Shown: positions 7,672 through 15,868, counted from the stretch's first letter. The stretch is 64,000 nucleotides of DNA from Cohnella faecalis (GCF_003570905.1 NZ_QXJM01000039.1:1302001-1366000); one strand, 5' to 3'. A program made the numbers and translations. Notes: generated by a model not told the origin, from the letters alone.

Positions 7672-8655
7672 TGCCGAGGGGGATTGGCGGAAAGGGGAAG
7701 TACGCGAGGAATAGCCGTCTCTGGTTGGGCTAATCGATGAAATGGAGAATGTGAGTGGTGAGCAACCGTCTCAGGTAAGGCTAATTGGCGGAATGGAGGG
7801 AGCGTGTGAGGAGTAACCGTCTCAGGTAAGGCTATTCGGCGGAAAGGAGGGAGTGTGTGAGGAGTAACCGTCTCAGGTAAGGCTAATTGGCGGAATGGAG
7901 GGAGCGTGTGAGGAGTAACCGTCTCTGGTTGGGCTAATCGATGAAATGGAGAATGTGAGTGGTGAGTAACCGTCTCAGGTAAGGCTAATTGGCGGAAAGG
8001 AGGGAGCGCGTGATAAGTAACTGGCTCAGGTAAGGCTATTCGGCGGAAAGGAGGGAGTATGTGAGGAGTAACCGTCTCAGGTAAGGCTAATTGGCGGAAA
8101 GGAGGGAGCGTGTGAGGAGTAACCGTCTCTGGTTGGGCTAATCGATGAAATGGAGAATGTGAGTGGTGAGTAACCGTCTCAGGTACGGCTAATTGGCGGA
8201 AAGGAGGGAGCGCGTGAGAAGTAACTGGCCCAGGTAAGGCTATTCGGCGGAAAGGAGGGAGTATGTGAGGAGTAACCGTCTCAGGTAAGGCAAATTGGCG
8301 GAATGGAGGGAGCGTGTGAGGAGTAACCGTCTCTGGTTGGGCTAATCGATGAAATGGAGAATGTGAGTGGTGAGTAACCGTCTCAAGTAAGGCTAATTGG
8401 TGGAATGGAGGAAGCGTGTGAGGAGTAACTGGCTCAGGTAAGGCTATTCGGCGGAATGTAGGGAGTGCGTGAGGAGTAACCGTCTCTGGTGGGGCTAATC
8501 GGCGAATGTAGGGAGTACGTGTGGAGTAACTGGCTCAGGTAAGGCTATTCGGCGGAATGGAGGGAGTACGCGGGGAGTAACCGTCTCAGGTAAGGCTAAT
8601 TGGCGAGAGGGGAAGTACGCGAGTAGTAGCCGTCTCAAGTAAGGCCATTCGGCGG
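7672..8655. repeat. 51-bp tandem array 1 (about 19 units, higher-order period 204 bp)
   Basis: Contiguous near-identical 51-bp units with no spacers. A typical unit runs from GTAACCGTCTCAGG through TAAGGCTAATTGG to CGGAAAGGAGGGAG and a GTGTGAGGA end. Four unit types alternate so that the variant beginning CTGGTTGGG recurs at 7721, 7925, 8129 and 8333, exactly 204 bp apart. The last units are shorter (49-50 bp) and more diverged. No long ORF crosses the array on either strand. It starts just after the nuclease gene and ends at the AT-rich promoter region of the 8811 gene. Confidence 0.95.
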
Positions 8656-8716
8656 CCAACAATCCATAAAAAATACAAAATAATTGATAATATTACAAAT
8701 ATTTTAAAAAAATGAG

Positions 8717-8745
8717 TTGAATTATTCAGATGACTGAACTATAAT
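8717..8745 (+). promoter_or_regulatory. Promoter of the 8811 gene in an AT-rich stretch
   Basis: TTGAAT (8717-8722), a 17-bp spacer and TATAAT (8740-8745). The 8660-8800 stretch around it is far richer in A+T than the rest of the window. Confidence 0.7.
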
Positions 8746-8810
8746 GAGTCTCAAGCACTAATGTAATTTTATTTAAAAAAAGGAATTTATTAGACTAAAG
8801 GAGGAGAATA

Positions 8811-9212
8811 ATGGGTTTGAGTGACGTCTCTCTCGCAAGGCAAGTGGATATCGCCCTTGAGAAATTGGAGGGCGAGCTTAAAGGGCTGACTGCTGGAACA
8901 ATCGTATTGCAAATTCGCGAGGACACAATCGGAAAATTCGGAATCCGGCATTTGCCGATGGATTGCGAGGAGGATTCGAGCATCCACTCGGGCGGAATGA
9001 CGGAAGCCCATGTTCGACTTCTTAGGAGGATGGCTGTAGACGCTCTAAAGCGCAAGCGCGGATGGACATACGGGGAAATCCTTTACGACTTCGGACTCAA
9101 GCGCGGCAAAGTGTACGTAAGCGTCCAATTCGAGTCCAACTACAACATGGCCAACCTGATGTTCCGGTTTACGCCGAAGCGGCGGGATCACCGGGAAATT
9201 GCCGGAGAGTAG
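8811..9212 (+). CDS. Conserved hypothetical protein, 133 aa
   Basis: A soluble alpha/beta-type protein with a helical N-terminus (VSLARQVDIALEKLEGEL), a central acidic stretch and a C-terminus ending in basic residues (RFTPKRRDH). The ATG follows AAAGGAGGAG. Similar proteins occur in Paenibacillus, to my recollection sometimes labelled methyltransferase, but no SAM-binding glycine motif is visible and I would not use that name. It is a single-gene unit with its own promoter and a downstream bidirectional terminator. Confidence 0.7.
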   Translation: MGLSDVSLARQVDIALEKLEGELKGLTAGTIVLQIREDTIGKFGIRHLPMDCEEDSSIHSGGMTEAHVRLLRRMAVDALKRKRGWTYGEILYDFGLKRGKVYVSVQFESNYNMANLMFRFTPKRRDHREIAGE

Positions 9213-9266
9213 CGCCGTCGATACTATTCCACTTTTTTACATACGAAATGATCAAATAATGCCCAT

Positions 9267-9303
9267 AAAAAAACCGAGTGCCTTTGCAGGCAATCGGTTT
9301 TTT
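9267..9303. terminator. Bidirectional intrinsic terminator
   Basis: AAAAAACCGA pairs with TCGGTTTTTT around a GTGCCTTTGCAGGCA loop. It serves the convergent 8811 and SASP genes. Confidence 0.8.
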
Positions 9304-9312
9304 AGCGGCTAT

Positions 9313-9534
9313 TTAGCGCATAGGGCTGCCGGCGAGCTGTTGCTCGGCCATCTGAACAAGGCGCCGGGTTATGTATCCGCCGATCGAGCCCATATCGCGG
9401 GTTAACATATTGCCGTAATAACCATCCGCCGGAAGCTGAATTCCAAGCTCTTGTGCGACTTCGAATTTTAGTCTTTCCAGCGCTTGTCTGCTGCCGGGGA
9501 CGACGAGGGAATTGCTGCTGCGGGAACTTGCCAT
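9313..9534 (-). CDS. Alpha/beta-type small acid-soluble spore protein
   Basis: A 73-residue SASP that coats and protects spore DNA. The family signatures are LKFEVAQELGI (containing the GPR protease site region) and the DNA-binding segment GYYGNMLTRDMGSIGG...RRLVQMAEQQL. The ATG at 9534 sits behind AAAGGAGGTGAG; a longer in-frame reading is untranslated leader. A sigma-G-like promoter precedes it. It differs from the second SASP at 11345 mainly at the N-terminus. Confidence 0.95.
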   Translation of the reverse strand: MASSRSSNSLVVPGSRQALERLKFEVAQELGIQLPADGYYGNMLTRDMGSIGGYITRRLVQMAEQQLAGSPMR

Positions 9535-9557
9535 CGCGCTCACCTCCTTTTGTCGGT

Positions 9558-9587
9558 TAGTATGGACTTGGGAAGGAAGGCTATGCA
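9558..9587 (-). promoter_or_regulatory. Sigma-G-type promoter of the 9534 SASP gene
   Basis: On the minus strand, TGCATA (9587-9582), a 17-bp spacer and CATACTA (9564-9558). This closely matches the forespore sigma-G consensus. Confidence 0.75.
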
Positions 9588-9640
9588 TGAACCAGCAATA
9601 TTTTCAACTCAGGCGACCTTCAAGCCGGAACGAGCATCGG

Positions 9641-9668
9641 TTGACATCCCGAACGCGCGGCGTATAAT
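9641..9668 (+). promoter_or_regulatory. Promoter of the trpS T-box leader
   Basis: TTGACA (9641-9646), a 16-bp spacer and TATAAT (9663-9668). The match to the vegetative consensus is near perfect. Confidence 0.85.
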
Positions 9669-9699
9669 GAGTAACAAACAAACCAACAATTCGATTATC

Positions 9700-10023
9700 G
9701 ATATTGGCGATGAACGGAACAAGTACTCATGGTGCTGCGCTTCAGAGAGCCGGTGGCTGCTGCGAACCGGCGCGCTCCCATGACGAATGGATCCCGGAGC
9801 CGAGAGCGTAAAGACGGCACTCCGCAGGCAATGCCCCGCCTCTTGAAGGGCTGCGAGCGGATGCAAGTCCCATTCTCCCCGTCTGTTCCCCGTTACCGGA
9901 ACGTTAAGGCTCGATCACGATCAAACCGCGCATTCCCATTGCGAATCCGCGGCTGAAGCGTCGAGCGAATAAGGGTGGCACCACGGCTCATCGTCCCTTG
10001 CGGATGAGAGCCGTTTTTATTTT
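9700..10023 (+). ncRNA. T-box riboswitch (tryptophan) controlling trpS
   Basis: The leader carries Stem I features (GATGAACGGAACAAGTA, then AGAGAGCCGG and GCGAACCGG), a specifier loop GAATGGATC with the Trp codon TGG at 9788-9790, and the T-box AAGGGTGGCACCACGG at 9971-9986. A terminator follows (CGGCTCATC pairing with GATGAGAGCCG, then TTTTTATTTT). By the T-box mechanism, uncharged tRNA-Trp should stabilise the antiterminator and switch on trpS. The specifier agrees with the downstream gene. Confidence 0.95.
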
Positions 10024-10048
10024 GTCCAAAAAAAGGAGCAGATCCGGC

Positions 10049-11044
10049 ATGACCAAACAACGAGTACTGTCAGGAATTCAACCGAGCGGCAAGCTGACTC
10101 TCGGCAACTACATCGGGGCTATGCGTAATTTCGTCGCTCTTCAGCATGAGCATGAATGCTTCTTCATGGTTGTCGATTTGCATGCGATTACGGTGCCTCA
10201 AGAGCCGGCCGCGCTGCGTGAGCAGAGCGAGGCGGTGGCGGCGCTGTTCGTCGCGGCGGGAATCGACCCATCCCAAGCGTCCATCTTCATGCAATCGCAT
10301 GTAACGCAGCATGCCGAGCTCGGATGGCTGTTGACGACGTTGTCGTACATGGGCGAGCTGGAACGAATGACGCAATTCAAGGACAAATCAGCCGGAAAAG
10401 ACGCCATCGGCGCCGGGCTTTTCGTATACCCATCGTTGATGGCGGCGGATATTTTGCTGTACGACGCCAATTTGGTTCCCGTCGGCGACGATCAGAAGCA
10501 GCATCTGGAGCTGACGCGCGATCTGGCCGGTCGCTTTAACCATCGATTCGGCGAAACGTTAACGATTCCGGAGCCTTACATTCCGAAAGTAGGCGCCCGC
10601 ATCATGTCGCTGGACGACGCTTCGAAAAAAATGAGCAAAAGCAACCCGAACGTTGGAAGCTATATTGCCCTGCTCGACAGCCCGGACGATATTCGCAAAA
10701 AAATATCCCGGGCCAAGACGGACTTGGGCCGGGAAGTGGAATACGATCCGCAAAACAAACCGGAAATCAGCAACTTGATGAGCATTTTCGCGCAATGCAC
10801 CGGACAATCTCTGGAAGACATCAGGCAAGCTTACGAAGGACAAGGCTACGGCGCATTCAAGAAAGACTTGGCCGAGGCTGTCGTTGCGGCGCTTGAGCCT
10901 ATCCAGAGCAAGTACGCGGATATTCGCTCGTCCGGCGCCATCCACGACATTCTGAAAGACGGAGCGGTTCGCGCCCGCGAAGTGGCGGAAGCTACGCTAA
11001 GCAGAGTGAAGGACGCAATGGGATTTTTACCGGCGCGCCGGTAG
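10049..11044 (+). CDS. trpS: Tryptophanyl-tRNA synthetase
   Basis: A class I aminoacyl-tRNA synthetase of 331 residues that charges tRNA-Trp. The HIGH-equivalent TLGN is at 17-20 within GIQPSGKLTLGNYIG, and KMSKS is at 194-198. ATG 10049 follows AAAAGGAG; an upstream in-frame ATG lies inside the T-box terminator and is not used. Expression is governed by the T-box leader described above. Confidence 0.97.
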   Translation: MTKQRVLSGIQPSGKLTLGNYIGAMRNFVALQHEHECFFMVVDLHAITVPQEPAALREQSEAVAALFVAAGIDPSQASIFMQSHVTQHAELGWLLTTLSYMGELERMTQFKDKSAGKDAIGAGLFVYPSLMAADILLYDANLVPVGDDQKQHLELTRDLAGRFNHRFGETLTIPEPYIPKVGARIMSLDDASKKMSKSNPNVGSYIALLDSPDDIRKKISRAKTDLGREVEYDPQNKPEISNLMSIFAQCTGQSLEDIRQAYEGQGYGAFKKDLAEAVVAALEPIQSKYADIRSSGAIHDILKDGAVRAREVAEATLSRVKDAMGFLPARR

Positions 11045-11071
11045 GACAGGCTCGTTTGGATGTTCGTTCGG

Positions 11072-11251
11072 TTAGTTTTTTTGCACTTTTCTCGATGATT
11101 TAGCCTTGACGATAAAGCCCAGAGCGATCGTTGCGCAAGTCAGGACGAAGAACAATAAAGCGAGCCAACCGTTATAATCCAAGGAGATAGCGGTACCGAC
11201 CATCCATACGATCGAGACGAAGGCAAAAATTAACGCTAAAAACTTGTTCAT
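11072..11251 (-). CDS. 59-aa two-helix membrane protein
   Basis: The sequence begins MNKFLALIFAFVSIVW and contains a second hydrophobic helix (WLALLFFVLTCATIALGFIV) and a basic C-terminal tail. Two membrane spans are likely with both ends on the same side. The ATG follows CCGGAGG. The gene converges with trpS and diverges from the second SASP gene. I do not recognise a family. Its length, start site and composition support a real gene. Confidence 0.65.
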   Translation of the reverse strand: MNKFLALIFAFVSIVWMVGTAISLDYNGWLALLFFVLTCATIALGFIVKAKSSRKVQKN

Positions 11252-11265
11252 GTCGAACCTCCGGA

Positions 11266-11295
11266 AGCATATTTTTCTCAGGGTCTAGCATACTA
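11266..11295 (+). promoter_or_regulatory. Sigma-G-type promoter of the 11345 SASP gene
   Basis: AGCATA (11266-11271), a 17-bp spacer and CATACTA (11289-11295). It has the same -10 and spacing as the other SASP promoter. Confidence 0.7.
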
Positions 11296-11344
11296 GAAAG
11301 GCAAGCTTGCACCCACTTCAACAAGGCGAAAGGAGAATGACAAC

Positions 11345-11551
11345 ATGGCAGGTAACAACCAAGTATTAGTACCGCAAGCCAAAGCCGCGCTGAACAGTAT
11401 GAAAACGGAGGCCGCTCAATCTCTCGGCGTCCAAATCCCTGCTGACGGATACTACGGCAACGTAACGTCCCGCGATGCCGGCTCCCTTGGCGGATATATC
11501 ACCAAGAAGCTTGTCCAAATTGCCGAGCAACAACTGTCCGGTGGCCGTTAA
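11345..11551 (+). CDS. Alpha/beta-type small acid-soluble spore protein
   Basis: A 68-residue SASP that binds DNA in the forespore and is degraded by GPR at germination. The motifs are KTEAAQSLGVQIPADGYYGN, SRDAGSLGGYITKKLV and the final AEQQLSGGR. The ATG start follows AAAGGAGAATGACAAC. Forespore expression is supported by a sigma-G-like promoter, and an intrinsic terminator follows immediately. Confidence 0.96.
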   Translation: MAGNNQVLVPQAKAALNSMKTEAAQSLGVQIPADGYYGNVTSRDAGSLGGYITKKLVQIAEQQLSGGR

Positions 11552-11574
11552 GGACTTCAAGAGTCCTCGCACCG

Positions 11575-11607
11575 AAAGCCCGGGGCTAGCCTCGGGCTTT
11601 TATTATT
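11575..11607 (+). terminator. Intrinsic terminator of SASP gene
   Basis: AAAGCCCG pairs with CGGGCTTT, then TATTATT. Confidence 0.8.
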
Positions 11608-11694
11608 GTGCGCCAATCCTGTGGGAACGTCAAGAAGTTCAAAGGCGGCGGCAGGACGATTGCACTTATTTTTTCCATAATAATAGGCCCTTGC

Positions 11695-11714
11695 CGGAGG
11701 GCCTGTCCCATTAT
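11695..11714 (-). terminator. Hairpin 3' of the YfhP-like gene
   Basis: A perfect 7-bp stem AGGCCCT/AGGGCCT with a 6-nt loop lies just past the stop of the minus-strand gene. The following tract is only moderately T-rich, so termination is uncertain. Confidence 0.45.
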
Positions 11715-11741
11715 TGGCGGTGTGCCGAAATCGGTGTCTCG

Positions 11742-12725
11742 TCAGTACGAGTTCATGCGCAGTCTTTTGTCCAGACGCTCGTCGCTAAGCCAGCCCACGT
11801 AAGATTGCAGGGGGGCGTACGATAAATCCATCATGACGACCGCAACGAAAGGGTACTGCTTGCGGTAACGGTACCGAATATCGATCCATCGCACCTCGTA
11901 CCCCCAAGTATGTGGCTTCACGTGGCCGCATGGAAAAGGAGTGACGCTAAGAAACGCTTTGACGTCGGGATGCTGCTTGGACGCTTCCACGGCGGGATGA
12001 ACGTCGCATTTCAAGACGTCGAACCATTGAAGGCGTCTATTGTGCCATTCTCCGACCCCGTATGTCCCGTCTTCCGACAGCCTTACGACGTTCCACCGAT
12101 ATAGCGACAAAGTCGGAAGGAGCGTGTACCGATCTCCTTTTCGCCGTTTTGCATCCCGCGAAGGGACTTGCCTCGACAATCTCCGATGGACGAGCGTTCT
12201 CCATCCGTAATAGACGGCAAGCAGAGCATAGAGCACCGGAAATACGACCTTGGGATCGGCTGCTCCCGTAATCCACATAAAGATCGCAAGCAGATGAGCC
12301 GAGAAAATAAACGGATCGAAAATGTGAATGATGTTCCAAGCGACCCATTGCTTGCTCACGGGACGATAGGCTTGGGTGCCGTAGGAGTTGAAAAGGTCGA
12401 CGAAGACGTGAACGACGACGGAAAGAAGCACCCAGAAGCCGATATGCCACCATGGAATGCTTCGGAAGGCGAGCGACAGCGCAACCGTAATCAGGCCCGT
12501 CCAGCCGACGATAGCCGGAAACGAATGCGACAATCCTCGATGGTTTTTGATATAATCGGCATTGCTTTTGAAACGGAGCAGCGAGTCCGAATCCGGCGCG
12601 TTCGAGCCGATGACGGTGCCGATCAGTACGGCGATGGGACCATAAGGGTGAGAAGCGATGACGGGATCTGTCATAGCCAGTCCGCCTAAGCCAAGTCCGA
12701 ATACGAAATGGGTGCCCGTATCCAA
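11742..12725 (-). CDS. Membrane-bound metal-dependent hydrolase, YfhP/YdjM type
   Basis: A 327-residue protein starting MDTGTHFVFGLGLGG, as in Bacillus YfhP. The N-terminal half has several membrane helices with metal-ligand-like residues (H6 in DTGTH, D in NAPDSDS, NHRGLSHS, HVFVDLFN), the pattern of the DUF457 group. The C-terminal half is soluble. The start is TTG 12725, 11 bases after GGAGGAGG. The frame stays open for another 170 residues upstream, but that extension overlaps other genes and looks like noise. The exact reaction is unknown. Confidence 0.82.
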   Translation of the reverse strand: MDTGTHFVFGLGLGGLAMTDPVIASHPYGPIAVLIGTVIGSNAPDSDSLLRFKSNADYIKNHRGLSHSFPAIVGWTGLITVALSLAFRSIPWWHIGFWVLLSVVVHVFVDLFNSYGTQAYRPVSKQWVAWNIIHIFDPFIFSAHLLAIFMWITGAADPKVVFPVLYALLAVYYGWRTLVHRRLSRQVPSRDAKRRKGDRYTLLPTLSLYRWNVVRLSEDGTYGVGEWHNRRLQWFDVLKCDVHPAVEASKQHPDVKAFLSVTPFPCGHVKPHTWGYEVRWIDIRYRYRKQYPFVAVVMMDLSYAPLQSYVGWLSDERLDKRLRMNSY

Positions 12726-12808
12726 TCGAATCGATTCCTCCTCCGAATATAGGCTAAACTTAAGTATGAACGAACGGCGGAAAAAATATGAAAGGAAGAG
12801 GCTGGCGA

Positions 12809-13132
12809 ATGATTTTATTTTGCGAATATGCCTTCGTCTCCGGCGAGGCTCAAAATGATTTCGCGGAATGGGCGGTCTCCTCCCCTGATCGGTGGGGGAG
12901 TGCGGAGCTTTTGGCAAGCGAGGTTCAACCCGGTTTGTTCGTGGAAATTTGGCGAGGGCTGGACGAGCAATCGGCCGAACGAATTCGGCGGGAACGGCTA
13001 GAAGAGCATTCCGAATGGCGCGAGATGGACAAATGGGTAAAAGGAGGCCGCGAAGGCCTCCGGATGTGGACGTTTCGTCCGTTCGATTACCGGCGTCCGC
13101 CTGTTCCGCCCGTTCCGAACGGAAGCGTGTAA
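12809..13132 (+). CDS. Hypothetical protein, about 107 aa
   Basis: Begins MILFCEYAFVSGEAQNDFAEW and ends in a proline-rich tail (FDYRRPPVPPVPNGSV). The middle is rich in Trp, Glu and Arg. ATG 12809 is preceded by AAAGGAAGAGG; an earlier ATG at 12788 is possible but has a weaker site. The 3' end overlaps the convergent gerQ gene by 46 bp, which is odd for two real genes. No family recognised. Confidence 0.55.
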   Translation: MILFCEYAFVSGEAQNDFAEWAVSSPDRWGSAELLASEVQPGLFVEIWRGLDEQSAERIRRERLEEHSEWREMDKWVKGGREGLRMWTFRPFDYRRPPVPPVPNGSV

Positions 13133-13551
13133 TTAAGCGGCTCGTCGAACGTAATATAATCGAGATTGACGGTGAGCAGCAAATAGCGTTTGCCTGTCGT
13201 CGGATCGCTGATGATGATATGGTCCCGGCCGGCCGCTTCAAGGACGCCCTTGAAAATTTTGGCGTTCCACTCGCTGTTGTTTTCGTAAGTCATGTACAGA
13301 GTGGCCGTCTTTCCCAGATTCATGCGGAGAATATTTTCCACATAGGACTCTTCTTGACCGAATCCGCCGGGGAATGTCACACCGCTTGGCGTGATCGGAG
13401 CGCCGCTAGGCACGGCGGAAGGGATCATGCCGGTCGTCATGGCCGGCGATACCATCGTTCCGGGCATTGCCATCGTTCCGGGCATTGCCATCGGGGCGGC
13501 GCCGGGCATAGCGGGCGAATAAGGCCATTGAACTGGCATTTTGTTGTACAT
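13087..13551 (-). CDS. gerQ: Spore coat protein GerQ
   Basis: A 154-residue coat protein. The N-terminus is a low-complexity Met/Pro/Ala/Gly repeat (AMPGTM and similar). The C-terminal domain (SYVENILRMNLGKTATLYMTYENN...KIFKGVLEAAGRDHIIISDPTTGKRYLLL) is the conserved GerQ domain. In Bacillus, GerQ is cross-linked by transglutaminase Tgl and localises CwlJ, which is needed for Ca-DPA germination. The start follows AGGAGG. Expression is expected in the mother cell, although no clear sigma-K box was found. Confidence 0.93.
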   Translation of the reverse strand: MYNKMPVQWPYSPAMPGAAPMAMPGTMAMPGTMVSPAMTTGMIPSAVPSGAPITPSGVTFPGGFGQEESYVENILRMNLGKTATLYMTYENNSEWNAKIFKGVLEAAGRDHIIISDPTTGKRYLLLTVNLDYITFDEPLNYTLPFGTGGTGGRR

Positions 13552-13779
13552 GGGGTATTCCTCCTTTGAATGGCGGCTTGTTAGCCGTTAATATCCGGGA
13601 TGGAGCGGATGCTTCGCCTTCCCTTTCCTTTGCCGATATGGGCATCTGTCGCTATACATACTATTTCGGAGCGCCTAATTTGGTGACAGCGAGCAAACGC
13701 CGGATCGGGAATCGGCCATTCACCGTTCGAATGTTGTTCACAGGGGAATGGCGAATTCATGAACACCCGGGGGCGAACG

Positions 13780-13809
13780 TTGTCAACGGCTTTCGATTTG
13801 GGGTATCAT
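13780..13809 (+). promoter_or_regulatory. Promoter of ctaB-sco operon
   Basis: TTGTCA (13780-13785), an 18-bp spacer and TATCAT (13804-13809). An ACACAG/CTGTGT inverted repeat lies just downstream (13813-13836). The rest of the 13552-13860 interval holds no gene that I can see. Confidence 0.6.
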
Positions 13810-13860
13810 TGAACACAGTTACATGGCTAGCTGTGTAAGACTAGAAGGAGGACCAACTCC

Positions 13861-14718
13861 GTGCTTAAAGATCTTGTGGCCCTGACCAAACCGCGAATTA
13901 TACGGCTCAACCTTATTGCAGCGTTCGGTGGTTTTTGGGTCGCTTCAAAATGGGATATCGACTGGGTAACGCTAGTCTGGATGCTGCTCGGCTCCGCGCT
14001 GACGATGGCGTCATCTTGCGTGTTCAATAACTACTGGGACCGCGACTTCGATCTGAAAATGGCAAGAACTCGCAACCGCGCCCTTCCGCAAGGACGTATG
14101 AAGCCCGGCTTCGTGCTCGGGTATGCCATCGTGCTCGGCATTGCCGGACTAGCCGTCCTGTTCGGTCTGGTGAACGCGCTGTCCGGGTGGCTTGGCTTGC
14201 TTGGGATGTTCGTGTATATCGTCGTGTATACGATGTGGCTCAAACGCACTTCGACCTGGAGCACCTCGGTAGGAGGGATTTCAGGAGCGATGCCGCCCGT
14301 TATCGGCTATTGCGCGGTGACGGGAGAGGTGGACGCCGGAGCGTGGATTTTGTTCGCGCTGCTGTTCCTGTGGCAGCCGGCGCACTTCTGGTCGCTCGCG
14401 ATCCGCCGCCGCGAGGAGTATAAGGAAGCGGGCTTCCCGCTCCTTCCCGTCGTCAAAGGCGTGACGAGAACCAAGTGGCAAATGCTTCCTTATATCGTTT
14501 TGCTTATTCCGGCTGCCATTCTTATGTACCGTTACGATTATGTTGGAGCGTTTTTCTTATGGTTTTCGGTCATTCTGGGCCTTGTCTGGCTCGTGCATGC
14601 GGTGTCCGGCTTGCGAGCCAAGGATGACGAGAAATGGGCGAAAGCGGATTTCTTTCTATCGATCAATTATTTGATGGTCATGTTCCTAACGATGATTTTG
14701 GACACGAACGGAGTGTAG
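13861..14718 (+). CDS. ctaB: Haem O synthase (protoheme IX farnesyltransferase)
   Basis: Transfers a farnesyl group to haem B to make haem O, the precursor of haem A for cytochrome oxidase. The 285-residue polytopic protein belongs to the UbiA superfamily. The prenyl-diphosphate site NNYWDRDFD is at residues 56-64, followed by RTRNRALPQGRM. Start GTG 13861 follows AGAAGGAGG. Four bases separate its stop from the sco gene, so the two are an operon. The partner enzyme ctaA is at 32.3-33.2 kb. Confidence 0.95.
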   Translation: MLKDLVALTKPRIIRLNLIAAFGGFWVASKWDIDWVTLVWMLLGSALTMASSCVFNNYWDRDFDLKMARTRNRALPQGRMKPGFVLGYAIVLGIAGLAVLFGLVNALSGWLGLLGMFVYIVVYTMWLKRTSTWSTSVGGISGAMPPVIGYCAVTGEVDAGAWILFALLFLWQPAHFWSLAIRRREEYKEAGFPLLPVVKGVTRTKWQMLPYIVLLIPAAILMYRYDYVGAFFLWFSVILGLVWLVHAVSGLRAKDDEKWAKADFFLSINYLMVMFLTMILDTNGV

Positions 14719-14721
14719 AGG

Positions 14722-15336
14722 ATGTTTCCGAAGAAGTATGGCTTTCCGTTAGCAGTGTTGGCATTATGTTTAATACTCGGTGGATATTTGTTATGGTCCC
14801 AGAAGAAAGATTCCGAGCTGCCGATCGAGCAGCAGGGAGCCCCATTCTCCTATACGGATTTGGACGGCCAGACGGTATCGTTGGATAACACGAACGGCAA
14901 GGTAAGATTGCTGTACTTCTTCTTCGCCAATTGCCCGGACGTCTGCCCGCCGACGACGTTCATGCTGTCACAGGTACAGAATCAGCTGAAGGAAGCCGGC
15001 TTGTTCGGCGACAAAGCGCAGCTGCTGTCCGTCACCATCGACCCGGCCAGAGATACGGTGGATTCCTTGAAAAAATTCGGAGACCAGTTCAACGCCGACT
15101 ACAGCGGCTGGAAGTTTCTGCGGGGCGACGAAAAGGCGACCGAGGAGCTCGCGAAGAAATATCAAATTTGGGTGTCCAAGGACAGCCCGGAAAGCTTCTC
15201 GCATATGAATCTGATCGTGCTGCTCGACAAGAAAGGCCAGGTTCGCGAATGGATTTCCGCCAAGGATTACATCGAGATGGGCGCGGACAACTTGCCTGTC
15301 AGCAATATCGTCGACAAAATCAAAAGCTTGATATAA
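14722..15336 (+). CDS. SCO1/SenC-type copper chaperone for cytochrome oxidase
   Basis: A 204-residue protein with an N-terminal membrane anchor (LAVLALCLILGGYLLW) and an extracytoplasmic thioredoxin fold. Copper ligands are visible: C71 and C75 in CPDVCPPT, and H161 in SFSHMN. Sco delivers copper to the CuA site of cytochrome c oxidase; the Bacillus counterpart is YpmQ. It sits directly after ctaB and is followed by a strong terminator, which fits a small oxidase-assembly operon. Confidence 0.93.
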   Translation: MFPKKYGFPLAVLALCLILGGYLLWSQKKDSELPIEQQGAPFSYTDLDGQTVSLDNTNGKVRLLYFFFANCPDVCPPTTFMLSQVQNQLKEAGLFGDKAQLLSVTIDPARDTVDSLKKFGDQFNADYSGWKFLRGDEKATEELAKKYQIWVSKDSPESFSHMNLIVLLDKKGQVREWISAKDYIEMGADNLPVSNIVDKIKSLI

Positions 15337-15340
15337 AAAA

Positions 15341-15377
15341 ATCGGCCGCCCCGGCGAATGGGGCGGTCGATTTTTTT
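15341..15377 (+). terminator. Intrinsic terminator of ctaB-sco
   Basis: ATCGGCCGCCCC pairs with GGGGCGGTCGAT, then TTTTTTT. It is symmetrical enough to work on both strands. Confidence 0.9.
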
Positions 15378-15505
15378 GTTGGGACGCTTACGCGCGGTTG
15401 CGTTCTCATTCTCCGGGATCGAGGCCGCTTCCTGTTCTTGTGCCGATATCCCCTCCGCTCAGCAACTGCGCCAAGTCTGCTGCAATGCTGGTGTCGGCGC
15501 CGACG

Positions 15506-15868
15506 CTAATCCTTTGTCCATTGGTCGCCGGTCGGCTCGGGGTACAGAATGTATTCCTCGAGCCCGGCCTTTTCGAGCTGCTGGATCAGATATTCTTCGG
15601 GAGTGCCCTCGACTCCCGCGTAGCCTCGCCTAGTGTATATATGTTCCGCATCGGGGAAGACGTCTCGAAGAACGCCGCGAATACGGCGTCCGGAGGAGTC
15701 CGGATCCGTGAATAAGTAAACTTGCCGATGGCCGATCTCCTTGCGGAGCTTCTCAATCTTATCGGTATTCAGCGTGCCGAATGTACAGTGAACCGGGACG
15801 GCGGGCGAAAGCACTCTCGATAGCCTGCTTTTGTCGTTTTTTCCTTCGACGATAATAGCGACGTCCAT
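15506..15868 (-). CDS. Toprim-domain protein (YusF-like, RNase M5-related)
   Basis: A 120-residue single Toprim domain. VEGKND near residue 8 provides the catalytic glutamate, and TDPDSSGRRIR near residue 54 provides the DxD motif. The following PDAEHIY...YAGVEGTP segment matches the RNase M5/YusF group. M5 itself trims 5S rRNA precursors, but YusF-type proteins have no established role. ATG 15868 follows GGGGGAT. It is monocistronic. Confidence 0.85.
   Translation of the reverse strand: MDVAIIVEGKNDKSRLSRVLSPAVPVHCTFGTLNTDKIEKLRKEIGHRQVYLFTDPDSSGRRIRGVLRDVFPDAEHIYTRRGYAGVEGTPEEYLIQQLEKAGLEEYILYPEPTGDQWTKD

Noticed and set aside
7672..8655. CRISPR array
   Set aside because: Units are contiguous and near-identical along their whole 51 bp with no unique spacers, and no cas genes are near. 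The same applies to arrays 2 and 3.
8811..9212. O-methyltransferase annotation for the 133-aa protein
   Set aside because: No SAM-binding motif is visible and the protein is too short for a class I methyltransferase.
12726..13241. N-terminal extension of about 170 residues on the YfhP-like protein
   Set aside because: The family starts at MDTGTH, a ribosome site fits TTG 12725, and the extension overlaps gerQ and the 12809 gene with low-complexity Arg/Pro sequence.
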